Source of the DNA: Cladorhizidae sp. MBARI D1340-BT2
Lineage: Eukaryota; Porifera; Demospongiae; Poecilosclerida; Cladorhizidae
Length of the DNA stretch: 64,000 nucleotides
Direction of reading: 5' to 3'
Assembly: GCA_028752905.1 (NCBI GenBank)
Contig: JAQNBH010000015.1
Coordinates: 33,896,163-33,960,162, forward strand
The translations under genes were made by a program, and so were the position numbers. Of this stretch, positions 11,256 through 22,899 are shown one piece after another (position 1 is the first letter of the stretch; every line of letters starts with the position of its first letter). Under the pieces are notes generated by a model, which saw nothing but the letters and a program-made list of their open reading frames with translations, was not told where the DNA came from and did no database searches.

Positions 11256-11402
11256 CACGAACTGTTGCAAAAGTTGTTCATGTATTACGCCCGATGATGG
11301 ATACAGTATAGTCCAGTGTTGTACTTGAAATGAATGGTATATACCATATGAGCTATGTGTATGAGCTCTAATTGACCCAATGCACTGTGCCAAGTGCAAT
11401 GG
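11256..11402 (+). pseudogene. PHD-finger-like remnant, copy A
   Basis: One plus-strand frame reads CCKSCSCITPDDGYSIVQCC, then a stop, NEWYIPYELCV, a stop, and MHCAKCNG. The spacing CxC..., DDGxxIVQCC(T)xNEWY..C and the final CxxC matches a PHD finger (C4HC3). Two in-frame stops show decay. Copy B at 32625-32735 preserves part of the same motif (DDECRMIQCCTCNEWC), including a Cys lost to a stop here. PHD fingers occur in chromatin proteins and in some retroelement ORFs; here it lies in duplicated mobile-element-rich DNA. Confidence 0.5.
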
Positions 11403-12350
11403 TTAGTAAGATCACCTCATATTTTGTTGCCTTTGATCACATCACTGTCGTTTTATAGCCCTCGATTTTTATCACTAATCATATACTCTCCCATAAAAAA
11501 CAATGGACATGAATGTCAAAAGATGTTTAAACTATGATACTGTTTCTTTTGACTCATGCAGGAAAAATTTCTGAAGTATGTAAGTGCATGATAAAGAACC
11601 TAGGGCTACAAGATTAATAATAGACTTCAGTTTAAGTAACAATGGAAAAGAAAGGTTGAGACATAGGTTAAGGATGGCATCATCTTAGGTGACAGGGGGA
11701 AATGGTTGTATGTTTCTGGATGGTAGCTTGATGTGAGTTATGTGATATAAGTGTTGTGGAAGATATTAATTTTGTGCATTTTTTATTGTGGGGAGTTTGC
11801 TGGTGTTAAAGAAAGATTATTGGAAATGGTGGAGGGTACATTGAAGGGGATAAAGAGTGGGTGGCAGAATGGAGAAATGAGGATGATGAAGGGAGAGTAA
11901 GCCTAATGTTGGGTAGACAAGTAGCATGGGTGAAGGAAGATTCGTTGCATACATAGGTAGACAGAATTGTTTTGGGAAATATGTTCACATGGAAGGAAAA
12001 AAAGAAATACTTGAAGTTTGGCACCAAGACTCCCATGCCTTTATGTCTTTGTCAACCCACTCCATCATCCAGATCCCAAACTCTCTTTTCCCAACAATTC
12101 ATATATTTTTGTTGTAATAATCATTAATTGTAGATAATTAATGGGTTTTTAATCAGTTGTCATTTATTTGTACATACTTAGTGATAGCCTATCTCAAGGC
12201 TCAACAGATTATCGACTGAAGTGTTGGTTAGAGGGCTTGATAAAGACCAAAAAGTCAACAGAAGTTCTAACAATAAAACTATAGAAGATCCTTTAATAAT
12301 GTTCTCGCCATTCAGACACCCATCTGGTAATTCTGGACAGTACTAATATT

Positions 12351-12435
12351 ATTCCAATAACCTTCTCAATAATCAACTTGAAATTGTATTCTCTCGACTT
12401 TTCGACTAGATGCTCTAGCCATCATCAGGAATAAC
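12351..12435. mobile_element. Half copy of the palindromic MITE family
   Basis: Carries the left arm and core only: CCTTCTCAATAATCAACTTG, TTCGACTAGATGCTCTAGCC and CATCAGGAATAA. The right arm is missing. Non-coding. Confidence 0.7.
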
Positions 12436-13569
12436 CTCTCTGATCCGACTATTTTTCCCAGGTGGTACGAAATTTCCTAGGAAATTCTCTCTTCGTGACA
12501 AAGTATACTAGCAATGATATTGAACGTGCCAGCCATTTGTTGTGAAAGTAACAGGATAGTCTGGAGCATCCATACCACCAACACATGAGCAGTGAGGTGG
12601 TCTGAAGTTGTCAACTAGGAATTTCTACTTAACCAACACCGACCTTCCCAGGTTAACATGGAATTTCAGAACCTCACATATTTAAATTGTTGCATTTCTG
12701 CACTCCACCTGTCTGAATCACTGCTATCCAACTGAAGGTATGGCTACTCTAAGCAACATCAGGTATACCTTTATGTTGATATTTGTCCTTGCTCAGGCTG
12801 TAGTCCAACTTACATAATCATTTTGGTTGTAGCAATATCTTGTCTGTGGATCTGATCTGACCAAAATAGCAGGCAGAGGGCAAAGCAGTTTAGAAGGACC
12901 GCAACATTATCAACTTGTAGAAAGTGGTTGCAATTAATAGGGAATGAGAAAGAGGGAAAACCAACATAAGCACTTGAAAAAAGAAATGTCAAGGATGCCA
13001 TTTGAAATAGTGATCTATGCCTAGACAACTTCCTTGAGAATTACCAGTGCTTGCATCAGAACTGTTTTTTAGTTAAATTTAAGAAAATATCCGACAACAT
13101 TGTGCATACAATCGAAGTTGTTCCACACCTTGATCATCAGAAACAGAGACCAGAGCTTTGCACATATACATCTGCTCTTTACAACTCCTGTTCCTAATTT
13201 TATGTTATGTAGTTATGTAGACCACCTGATGGATGCTGTTAGTAAATTCATTTCTTATCATTTGCTAGACAATTACTGTATGATAAAAACACAGTACAAG
13301 GCCATAGAGATTAAAACACAGTACAAGGCCATAGAGATTAAGTTATTGACATAAAAATAGAGATTATTTTGCAAAGGTTATAGTTAGCTAGAGAACACAT
13401 ATTCGATAGGCCTTATAGGTGCCTGACCTGGTCTTTCATTATAGCTGTCAGTAGAGGCATTACCACTATGATGGATGTCTTAATAGCTCATCGAAGAGCA
13501 GATAGAACAAGACAAGCTCTTTTCAAATCCGGTAGGAAGAATGCAATAGACATCCCTTACAGACACAAA

Positions 13570-15100
13570 AGTCTGCACAGTTTTCTGTTACTCAGGTTTC
13601 ATCTAGTGTATCCCAGCTTTTAAATAGCAGAAACAGTGCAAAACTTCACCATTGAGCACCGTAGGAATAAAAATTGAGTAACTTACTTGAATATAATGAG
13701 CTACAATAGTTGAATACATTTCCACCCCAGTTTTTTGATAAATACATTTACAGATTTAAAAAATAGTAATGCATGTGCTAAGTAAACCCAGTAAAGGAGT
13801 TCTGTTTGCCAAACTTTACAGTTATTAAAATATGTTGGATTATGCAAGAAAATCCCTGCCCTATCTCACCAACAATCCTCCTACTCAATCCCTAAAAAAG
13901 AACAGTCTCTCCCTAACACCACAGATATCTCTATCTGCTTTTTGCAACTTCACTCGGATTCATGTTCAAATGTAGCTACTGGGTTGCGTAGCAAGTAGCA
14001 ACTACTCACAAGCTTATCTCATGTACCATGGATAATCTGAGCTGAAATTTAATAAAGCTCATGATGAGTTAATCTTAAGATTCTTGTCATCCACATTGGC
14101 ATCACATTTGATGACAGTAATTGGGGCATGGATAACTCATAATTATCAAATTGGCAAAATTCACGTCAGGCCAACTGCATCAGGATTTCGGTGAGAAAAA
14201 TCTTATTTAAGGAAGAATGAACACGAGTCATATTTCATCACATAGTGATGTCACATAACTCTCACACTAAAACAACATCATGTAAAAATTAATGTTTTAA
14301 TCAGAGCACCATAGTTCATTACAATGACTTTCTCAATAACCAACTTGAATTCCAAGTTTATTATTGAGAAGGGCATTGTCATTTTATTATGTCATTTTGA
14401 GAGTCCATAGCATTAACTGAAGCTTGTGTATATTACCTGCTAGGCAGGATATCCTTAGGCAGGATATCCTTGGTGAAATAAACACTTAAAATCAAAAATA
14501 CCATATCAAAGAAACTTCTGTCAAAATTTGTAGAGAAAGAGAAAGTTTATGGTTGATGTTATCATAATTTGGTTGAGTATCTAATCATTGTCATTCATGT
14601 AAGGCAATCTCGATATACGATTGCTTCAAGTTTTTTTTTATAAGCACATTGGAGGATTGTAGTAGTTGACTGTGCACATGGGGTGGCGATGACATAATTG
14701 GTGAAACCAAAGGTAATATTCCCTCTATTCAAGATTAATCAGTAGAGACTCTGGATTCGCTATTTTTAACACCATCTGGCTATTACATTGCATAACCCCA
14801 ACATAGACATTTATGGCCCACTTATTTTTTCCATCAGGTTTTTGTAACTTGCACCTTCATTAGAGCTATGAGGGCAGTAGGAGAAATTCAACCTCTCAAA
14901 TTACTGGCTCAAAAAACAAAATAAAACAAGGATTGCCACTACCAGTATGGAGACAAGGCAAAATATCTCGCCCTTACATGAAACTAGAAATAACTAGTTG
15001 TTGAACTGGGCCTGCAGATTGGCTACTTTTCCAAGAAAATCATTCATTTGACTGGGTTTCTCTAGTGAGCTGGTGAAGTTCTAGGTAGCACATTTAGTTA
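13570..15100. other. Gene-free AT-rich stretch
   Basis: No exon or transposase remnant recognised apart from the MITE fragment at 14318-14392. A 17-bp direct repeat (GGCAGGATATCCTTxGG type) occurs at about 14440-14475. Confidence 0.4.
14318..14392. mobile_element. Internally deleted copy of the palindromic MITE family
   Basis: The left arm (ATTACAATGACTTTCTCAAT) and an inverted right arm (TTATTGAGAAGGGCATTGTC) are joined through TTGAATTCCAAG with the core deleted. The result is a nearly perfect 75-bp palindrome. Confidence 0.75.
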
Positions 15101-15775
15101 AACATTATCACTATACTCATAATTGTGTTGTTTTATCTAAATAGTTAAATATTGTTACCATACTTACATAATCATAATTGAGTTGTTTAACTAAATAGTT
15201 ACCATGCTTACATAATCATAATTGAGTTGTTTTGTTAAACATTATCACCATGCTTACATAATCATAATTGAGTTGTTTGATCTAAATAGTTAAATATTGT
15301 CACCACGCTTACATAATCATAATTGAGTCGTTTTATCTAAATAGTTAAATATTGTCACCATGCTTACATAATCATAATTGAGTTGTTTAACTAAATAGTT
15401 AAATATTGTCATCATGCTTACATAATCATAATTGAGTTGTTTAGTAAACATTGTCACCATGCTTACATAATCATAATTGAGTTGTTTAGTAAACATTGTC
15501 ACCATGCTTACATAATCATAATTGAGTTGTTTAGTAAACATTGTCACCATGCTTACATAATCATAATTGAGTTGTTTAGTAAACATTGTCACCATGCTTA
15601 CATAATCATAATTGTTGAACATTGTCACCATGCATAATCATAATTGAGTTTTTAGTAAACATTATCACCATGCTTACATAATCATAATTGAGTTGTTTAG
15701 TAAACATTGTCACCATGCTTATATAATCATAATTGAGTTGTTTAGTAAACATTGTCACCATGCTTACATATTGAG
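15100..15775. repeat. 45-bp minisatellite
   Basis: Tandem array of about 14-15 units, with consensus parts CACCATGCTTACATAATCAT and AATTGAGTTGTTTAGTAAAC. Left units are longer and more diverged; units between about 15430 and 15600 are nearly identical. Because 45 is a multiple of three, both strands stay open. The minus strand reads repeats of MVTMFTKQLNYDYVS and the plus strand reads repeats around FSKHCHHAYIIIIEL. I treat these as repeat by-products, not proteins. Confidence 0.95.
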
Positions 15776-15960
15776 CTGATAGTTTTACAACAACATTATA
15801 ATGAAATAAATCATGAAATGGATGGTTTTGCACCCTGAGCTCCCCCTTGAACTCTCTCTTTCCGGGATGGTTGCTCTAAGTAGGTCTAAAGGGATCCATA
15901 AAACAACAACAAACAAAAATATAGCAAACAAATCCTGAATGTAATATAATACGCTCTCAC

Positions 15961-16236
15961 CTCCTGGCAGCAATGGCAGAGTTATAGACTTTGGCCCCAG
16001 TATATAACTAATAAAGTGGCGGGATTTGGACACTACACGAAAAGTAATTTCACCACGTCGATACGATTTAAATATGTAAGGAGGATTCATTACTCCTACT
16101 CCTGAAACACCACTCTCACTCTTTCCAAGTAAGATCAGGTATCCTAAACTAGGAGGTTTGGCTGGTGGAGTCCAATTTATTTCAACAGTGTCAACCCCAA
16201 TTAAACTGACCATAAGATTGGTAGGAGGGTCAGCAT
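15961..16236 (-). CDS. Fibronectin type III domain exon (Ig/FN3 gene, downstream exon)
   Basis: A 276-bp exon on the minus strand encodes one FN3 domain: DPPTNLMVSLIG, then VEINWTPPAKPPSLGYLILL, and a later YIFKSYRRGEITFRV strand. It is flanked by a good acceptor (TTTCTGCAG before ATGCTGACC at 16236) and donor (CCAGGAG then GTGAGAG at 15961/15960). Both boundaries are phase 1 and the length is divisible by three, the usual design of shuffled extracellular domains. Its phase fits the Ig exon at 22552-22899 upstream on the same strand; the join would read IIE-DADPPTNL. This suggests a cell-surface or adhesion-type protein. No membrane or cytoplasmic exon was found in the window. The neighbouring minisatellite is in the next intron or beyond. 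Confidence 0.8.
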
Positions 16237-16259
16237 CTGCAGAAAGACACATGCATGCA

Positions 16260-18490
16260 CATGCACATAATTTTTGTAAACTACATTACACTACTTGTCA
16301 CACACAGTGTAGAGGTGGATGAGAAGTTTTGTATCAATGTGCAAGTCCATATTATGTAACATACAAAGGTCACCCATTCTACAAGTCAACTGTTCAAATG
16401 ATGGGCAGGTCACACATCCTAACTGAACATATGCGCATGCACCAGGAAAAATTGTTACCATAGACTGCCATGTATGGTGTACTTATCTATGTATTGGAAC
16501 CTTGCTAGTCAGAATGGAGTAATTTTATTCATATGGTTACTAGATTCTAGACACCTTGATCAACAGAACCTATGGTATTTAGAAACCCTCTGGCAGTAGA
16601 ATCCTTGCTAAACTCGAGTTGCCACAGCTCTCCACCTTCAGGGTTCTAAATACCATACACCACACAGTCTTGGTGTCTACCTATTATATTATTGATCTGT
16701 GTATACTGTGTTTACCTCTCAAAATATGAATGGGTGTACCATCTTAAAAGATGCAAGCTTATTTAAATCGGAAATAGTCATCATAGTGAAGCAACTGAAT
16801 GAGAAAACAACAGCAGATTTTTAGCTGGAGGAAAGAAGACTGGCTGCTAGGGTAAGTGAGAATGGCACTGGTTATGCAGAAAACAGAAGAATGCTTTCAA
16901 TACACAGTGGGTTTACTCTGATGGATGCCACAGGTATGAAAATGCATTTGTACTGATATCTGAAAATAGTTATCTGAAATGTGAACAGAAATATGTAATA
17001 ATAGTGAAAATTTTAGATCTTAACATTTGTTGTCATTTTACAGGAAATCTTTCCAAGCTGTTCTCTGTGTACACTATGCTGACACAGTAGTTTTCCATGA
17101 ATGCTCAGTTTGTCTTTATCATACTGGAAAGAATGGTGATTGCATTCTGGACCGGCAGAAGAGGTGAAGTGTGCATGCATATTTTTTGTATTATGTGTGC
17201 TTAGTTAGGCTTTATCATACTGGAAATGATGATGACTGCATCCTGCCCTGCAGAAGAGGAGTGTGTTTGTTAGAGAGAGTGAAAAATATAAACGAACATG
17301 TTACTTGGATCCACGATAGAGAACTCTTGTGGATATTAACTTGCCATTCATGCTGGTAATGCAGGAAACAAAAAATCTAGCAGACGTGAGCTATAACTAA
17401 GAAGTGGGTGGTGTAGTGAGGGAGGGGGAGGGGGTTGGGGGAGGGGTTAGGTTTGTTTGGGATGCCAGCTTCTATTTCTATTTTAAAAAGTGTCAAGAAG
17501 GTTTTTGATGTTTTTTCTGGAAAGGTTGCTGGTTTAGCAAAGGGTCAGGGCATGCTAAAGTTTAAATTGGCTGAAAATACCATTTAGGATGCTAATATGC
17601 TGCCAAAAGTTTAGCTAAGTTATGAGCTCATTTTTTGTTAATGTTGGATGTGAGAAGAGGTGAAGTGGAGAGGGGGGAGCCTTTTGAAATAAGGACAGGC
17701 TTACTTATAATTATACCAATGGATAATTTGGTTACTTTACCCCCATTTACACCATCGTTGGAGTAATAAATTGTATGAGTGCATGCAATCGGAATTATTC
17801 TCAAGTTTGTAATCGAGATCTACATGCTGTATTGCCAATTATATGTCCATATGTACTTCAAACAAAAAGAAGCAAGCTTCTTACAACTATACTAAGAATA
17901 ACAACAGGATAAATATATAGCCTTAAGGAACTCGGAGCTGATATACATAATAAATGTTTCTCGAAATCAACTTGAGTTGGTTATCAAGAAAATCATTAAG
18001 TGTAGATAGTGAGGCAATAGCATAAGCTACTTACGGGTGAAAAAGTACATTTTCACTAAAAATGCATATTCCAACAAAGCACTGTACAAATATAACTTGG
18101 TGTTTGAGATTATCTTTTCTGTTATATATCTGGGTGCTTACTATTATACTCAGTAACCATGTAGTAACTAATGTTGCTTTTGCATGCTTATCATGACCAC
18201 AAACACTATTTGAAGTATGCAGTGTTTCATTGCCTTATTAGATGAATTACTTTGTGATTGTACTGATTTCCCCCCCCCCCTCCTTTCTCGAATTTAAAAA
18301 GGTGAAAATAAGATATTTCATTATTTTATTGCCTTAATGAATAAACTTAGTAAGACACTTTATTCGACTTTTTTCCTTACTCAAATAAAGGGTATACTTT
18401 TTTAAAATATTAACTGAGGAGAAAATAAATATTTAATAATTATATCAACAACAATGATGATGGTGATAATGATGAGATGGTCGTAATAAT
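16260..18490. other. Intron-like region of the Ig/FN3 gene, no exon recognised
   Basis: AT-rich sequence lying between the Ig and FN3 exons. It contains a diverged tandem duplication of about 100 bp (17103-17180 and 17205-17275, sharing TTTATCATACTGGAAA and GCAGAAGAGG). It also has a G-rich stretch at 17417-17450 and a C10 run near 18270. A degenerate MITE-like inverted pair is near 17960-17995 (CAACTTGAGTTGGTTATCAAG). Confidence 0.45.
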
Positions 18491-18496
18491 AATAAT

Positions 18497-18655
18497 ATTA
18501 CAATAATCTCCTCAATAATCAACTACAAATTGTATTCTCTCGAAGTTTTGACTAGATGTCTAGCCTTCACCAGGAATAATTGTCGAGAGAATACAATTTG
18601 AAGTTGATCATTGACAAGGTTATTGTAATGTTATTACATCAACTGAGAATTCATA
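18497..18655. mobile_element. Full-length copy of the palindromic MITE family
   Basis: The best-preserved copy. The left arm (ATTACAATAATCTCCTCAAT.., AAATTGTATTCTCTCGA) and right arm (TCGAGAGAATACAATTTGAA.., AAGGTTATTGTAAT) are mutual inverses around the core TTTTGACTAGATGTCTAGCC/TTCACCAGGAATAA. A tail ATTACATCAACTGAGAATTCA follows. There is no coding capacity. The transposase source is unknown. Confidence 0.8.
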
Positions 18656-18672
18656 ATAATAATAATAATATT

Positions 18673-18765
18673 AATTACAATGACCTTCTCAATAATCAGT
18701 ATGAATTTTACTCTCAATGATTCGACTGGAAACTCTAGCCTTCATAAGGAAACAAAATAATGTAA
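18673..18765. mobile_element. Second adjacent copy of the palindromic MITE family
   Basis: Left arm and core (ATTACAATGACCTTCTCAAT, TTCGACTGGAAACTCTAGCC, TTCATAAGGA) just after the full-length copy and in the same orientation. Separated from it by an AAT-rich microsatellite. Confidence 0.7.
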
Positions 18766-19209
18766 TAACAATAAGGGTGGGTATAAAAAGCTTTATAAAA
18801 ATTTGCGATTTTGGGAGAGGTCATCAATAGCCATGTGTGCTTGAATTGGCTAGGATGCATGTGTTTGTCTATAATTCAGACTTACCAACCTATGAACACT
18901 CATTGGCAGGACAATATCTAGCATTTTGCAGGATCTTGCTAATTTTTGCAGGACCACAACATGGCCAGGTAAAAGTGGACATGGGTCTAAAAATTTTAAG
19001 GTATTGTTGTTCGCTCTACACACTCGGCTCCCCCTCCACATCAATCTTGTGGAGAGAGGAGCTACTTACTCTGCAACCCCCCACACTATATCTAACAGTG
19101 TAGTTCTTCAATAATAATAAATGGATATTGAAATCAATGAATCAGAGTCTCAGATGCATGATTGTGAGGTTGACAGAGATGATATGATTATTATGCTATA
19201 CACTTGTAG

Positions 19210-21243
19210 TTATGAGGTTGTCTGTAGGCTTTTCATGGTGGCTAATGATAGCATGCTGTCAATATGTGCATTTGAATAGCATGGCCTATCATTATTTATT
19301 TTAACACTTAGCAGGTCACACACTGTGGATGGATCCAACTGCTGTCGTTCTTCCGTCTCAATCTTTCTCACCATGCTAAAAAGGCATTCTGGATCTGCAT
19401 TGGAATGAGGAAGTACGAGCAAAATCTGTGCAAAACTGGACAAGACCCCAAAACGAAATAGTTCCAAATCCAAGATTGAATGAAGTTTCGCTATCGCACA
19501 CCAGAAGTTATTTATTACTCCAGCTTCTTTTGCATCAAATGTGGGAAGGGTGAAGCACGAAAATCACGAAATTCCATACTCAAAGTGTCCAATTCATCAG
19601 GAGAGAAGGATGTAAAGTGCTTTGCCAATTCAACAATGCCATTTAAAGAGGTCTTATCTCTCTTTCTAGGATCAAGAAAAGCAGCCAGTCATCGTTAAAT
19701 GGAAATTTAGCTAACATTTTTGAAACAATGGTTTCATAGAAAGTGCACACACATTCAAAAAAAAGTTTCTCAGGAGCAGTTCTCACCAACTCATCAAGAT
19801 CACCACACCACAATAAATGGATGTACATGTACCAATACCTAACTCATCATTACTAAGCTGGATATTTCTATCAGTGAAATCAATAGAAGTGATATCATCA
19901 GTGGAACTGAGGACATCTGGATCTATAAAATTACTACAGAAAGAGTGCAAGAGTCGACGAACATCAGCCTGTAAAGTACCAATACGACTAGCATGAGTTT
20001 GAAAGGCAGTTGAGAAAACACTCAAGGGCTTAAGGGCATAACAAACAAAATTGCAAAACAGCTTCACTAGTGGGTCTTTAAGATGCTTGGCCACTCTCTG
20101 TACATGCCCATTGGAAGGCTCAGATTCAGCTATCCTGTCAAAATAACAATAAAGAGCTGGCCACTGCACAATCAATCTCTTGAGGCAGCGTTCTAAACTA
20201 AGCCAGCGGGTTGAACAATGTTTTAGGATGTGAAGTGGTGTGACATTGCTAAACTCAGTTTGAATATCATTGAACTCATGATACCTCTTGGAAGAATGTT
20301 TAAAATGATAAAATATATCAATCAGAATATCATCAAGGGAGACTGGAAGCTTTTTAAGAGAAGCAGCAGCACAAAGTGCACTTAAGTGGCAAAGACAACC
20401 AAGGCTAAACAACTTCGGTTGTTTCCCAAGAAGACGACTCAAAACAGAGTTACGCTTACCCACCATAACACTTGCAGTATCTGATGCATAACCGATCATG
20501 TTACTCCAAGGGATACCATGAAACTCAAACTCCTTCTCTATTGCAGTAAAGAGTGAGACTCTGCTGTGGCAATAATTATTATACACTGGCATACACAGAA
20601 AACGAGTAACTGGCTTTTATACCCAATACCGTACCATCATTCCGAAATACTTCCTTCTGTTTGATCATTACCACCATCACACAAAAGGGTGAAAGGAGAA
20701 GAACAACAAGATTGAATAACTTCGTCATTAAGCGTTGGAGCTAGTGCAAAGTTCACTATGGCTGTAGTTTTTGTCCTACTAGATGAAAATTGCTGAGCGA
20801 TTTTGCTGTCTGGAAACATAACTTTACAGAGTTTGTTGAAGTGGTCAGCAGGTACATTATGTTCAGCAATAAATGTAGAAAATTTCTGCAGCTGTAACCT
20901 GATCAGCTTTTTGTCTGTGCTTTCTAAAAGTAGCAGCAGTAATTTTTGATTGACCTACACTCTGTTTTGCCAATGCACAGTGCCTCTTTGTCTCCATGTG
21001 TCGTTTTACTTCATGTAGACCACCAGAAGCAACAGAAAAATCAGTGCAACATATATTGCAACGAACAAATGATGCACCCCTCTTACTCTCCTTCATATTG
21101 TAGCGCTTCCAGTCTTCCTGCCATTTACTTGCTCTCTTTCTCCTCTTGGCAGTGAAGAGGGCACTGCAAGCTTCACTCTGAGAATGACTCCGACTAGAAG
21201 TACTGGCAATGCAAGTAAAGGCTGCTTCATTGTCTGACTCCAC
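19210..21243 (-). mobile_element. hAT transposon with near-complete but broken transposase (BED finger + hAT core)
   Basis: Minus-strand pieces in order: an N-terminal BED-type zinc finger at 21243-20863 (FVRCNICCTDFSV, HEVKRHMETKRH), a short piece with FTLLCDGGND at 20819-20637, a 269-codon block at 20592-19783 and a C-terminal dimerisation piece at 19473-19210. The 269-codon block has MIGYASDTASVMVGKRNS, LGCLCHLSALCAA and HCSTRWLSLERCLKRL, hallmarks of the RNase H-like hAT core. The C-terminal piece has PHSNADPECLFSMVRKIETE. The pieces lie in different frames or are separated by stops, so the gene is broken, though recently. It lies in the intron between the Ig and FN3 exons, on the same strand as that gene. 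A more decayed relative is at 26530-27560. Confidence 0.88.
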
Positions 21244-21870
21244 CTCGGACTCGATGCTCGGCTCATTGTTGTTTGTTTGTTTTCAAAATTATTTTTGGGA
21301 AAATTTATTAAATGACATTGATTTTGTTAGTCTCGCGCAGCAAACCCTTTCCTACTTGTGGTTTAAGCATAGCAGTAGTCAGTACAGGTGGACTGCAGAT
21401 TGTGCAGGATATGAAGCAGTCGCACCGGGACCCTGGGACAATTTCCAGAATTCCGGGAGAATCCCGGGAAATCCGGGACAGTTGGTAAGTCTTATGTATA
21501 TATATCTACGTTCCAGCAGCCATAGGCTTAACCATATATATTCTTGACCATGTTTGTTTGATTCTATTTGGTGAGTCACCACGCTCCTAATTTCCCACCT
21601 TGGTGACTCTATTGCAAGTATGATAACATTATACTGAAGCCATAAGTATCCAAAAATCTGATTGGTTGAAGGTTTGAATCTTGCCTCTCTGCGGTCAAAG
21701 TTCATGTACGTCAACTCTTTTTAGATGAAGTCGGACTGGAAGGCCTGGGAAACTCTGCGTGTGTATGTACTAGGCTGTAAAACCTACCTTCCGAATCATC
21801 ATCATCACCATCATCAAACTAATAACAACAACAATAACATTGATAGCAATAATAATAATAATTTATTAGT

Positions 21871-22010
21871 GAACTCTCAGTTGACACAATAAAAAATTAC
21901 AATGACCTCTCAATATTTAACTTGAATTTTACTCTTAACGAGTCCACTAGCTGCTCTAGGGCCTAGGCCAAAGAAGGCTAAAGCATTTAGTCAAGATGCC
22001 GACAGAGATA
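21871..22010. mobile_element. Copy of the palindromic MITE family
   Basis: Begins with the terminal motif GAACTCTCAGTTGA, the inverse of the tail in other copies. Then come TTACAATGACCTCTCAAT and a diverged core (GAGTCCACTAGCTGCTCTAG). It ends with the inverse core AAGCATTTAGTCAAGATGCC. Non-coding. Confidence 0.65.
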
Positions 22011-22551
22011 ATTGATAATAATAATAATCAACCAAAAAGATACTGGTATTAGTAATAGTAATAGTAGTCAATATAGTAATATTAATAACAAAATTTATTC
22101 TTCAATGCATCATTTAGTTATATGTTGAGGTAAGAATGAAGAATCATAATTCAATGATCGTTCATAGCTTTACCATCCTTGAAAGCAGTCATAGGTTTAG
22201 CAACAAGAGGGGTGGGTAGGGGTGGGTGGTTGAGTCAGGTGAGGCCAAGGATTTGTTTGCTTTGCATAATACATTTACTCCCATCAGATTATATTGAAGA
22301 ACTTCTAAATCAATTTATAATTTTATCTTTCTTTTTCACAATTATTCTTCTTATATAAAATAATCCAGAATTACACCATTTAATGCTAAGAAGATTGTCA
22401 CCCTTCCTTTCCCATATCTCCACTCAATTTAGGCTTCCTTGGTCTAAGCCATTCTTCACACATGAAAAAGCAAGGGATTATGACATAATTAGAATTATGG
22501 CTGGTATATATAACTGATCAAATATGAAATAATGGATTAATATAGATGTAC
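22010..22551. other. Intron sequence downstream of the Ig exon, nothing recognised
   Basis: AT-rich, with AATAAT/AGTAAT simple sequence near 22010-22090 and a short G-rich stretch at 22206-22235. No coding remnant seen. Confidence 0.4.
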
Positions 22552-22899
22552 CTTCAATAATAAATTTGCCAACCATGTCATTGGCTGTGTCTTCATTGTT
22601 CACTGTATATGTGTATACTCCAGCTTGTTTGCCCATCACTGTTAGTCTGCTCCTATAGATTCTGTCAGAACAAGGAAGCATATCAATATTCACATATTGA
22701 TCACTATAACCAAATGATGATTGCTTCGGTTTAACAATGGCATAATTGCCAAACGATGAGATGTTGATACCATCTTTTTCCCAAGTGAAATTTGTAGGTT
22801 CACCTCCTCGAGAAATGCCGAACAGGACAAATCCAAAATTTGAAGGACTATGGAAATGACTAGGTCCAGTGATCCTTATCATGCTCAATGTCATAGCAC
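22552..22899 (-). CDS. Immunoglobulin-like domain exon (Ig/FN3 gene, upstream exon)
   Basis: A 348-bp minus-strand exon, phase 1 on both sides, with acceptor TGTGTGTCTATAG at 22900 and donor GAAG/GTACAT at 22552/22551. It encodes an Ig-like fold: GEPTNFTWEKDGINIS (C-strand Trp), YRSRLTVMGKQAGVYTYTV (E-F strands and the GxY corner) and a final strand KFIIE. The usual disulfide cysteines are missing: the GxYxC position is Tyr (GVYTYTV) and the B-strand Cys is not seen. It pairs in phase with the FN3 exon 6.3 kb downstream. Such Ig/FN3 combinations are typical of animal adhesion or receptor-like proteins. First and last exons are not identified. Confidence 0.75.

Larger units (their letters stand above)
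6660..13570. repeat. Segmental duplication, copy A (partner of 28690-34350)
   Basis: Several blocks match copy B in the same order and orientation. 6665-6890 matches 28690-28915 (for example GGAAACAAGTTCAGGATTG). The LTR-element RT/RNase H blocks at 7100-7290 and 7690-7810 match 29120-29300 and 29660-29800. 11195-11390 matches 32530-32725, 11595-11670 matches 32765-32830, 12535-12680 matches 32930-33075, and 13095-13480 matches 33485-33760 and beyond. The copies differ by many substitutions and large indels, so the duplication is old. It could be a duplicated genomic block or two copies of one large composite element. Confidence 0.75.

Noticed and set aside
15437..15637. Plus-strand open frame across the 45-bp minisatellite, and the matching minus-strand frames
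   Set aside because: Pure product of a repeat whose unit is a multiple of three; no independent coding evidence.
15100..15775. Regular repeats resembling a CRISPR array
   Set aside because: There are no unique spacers: the whole unit is repeated head to tail, and the context is eukaryotic.
20946..21155. Plus-strand frame over the BED finger of the hAT transposon
   Set aside because: Shadow of the minus-strand transposase.
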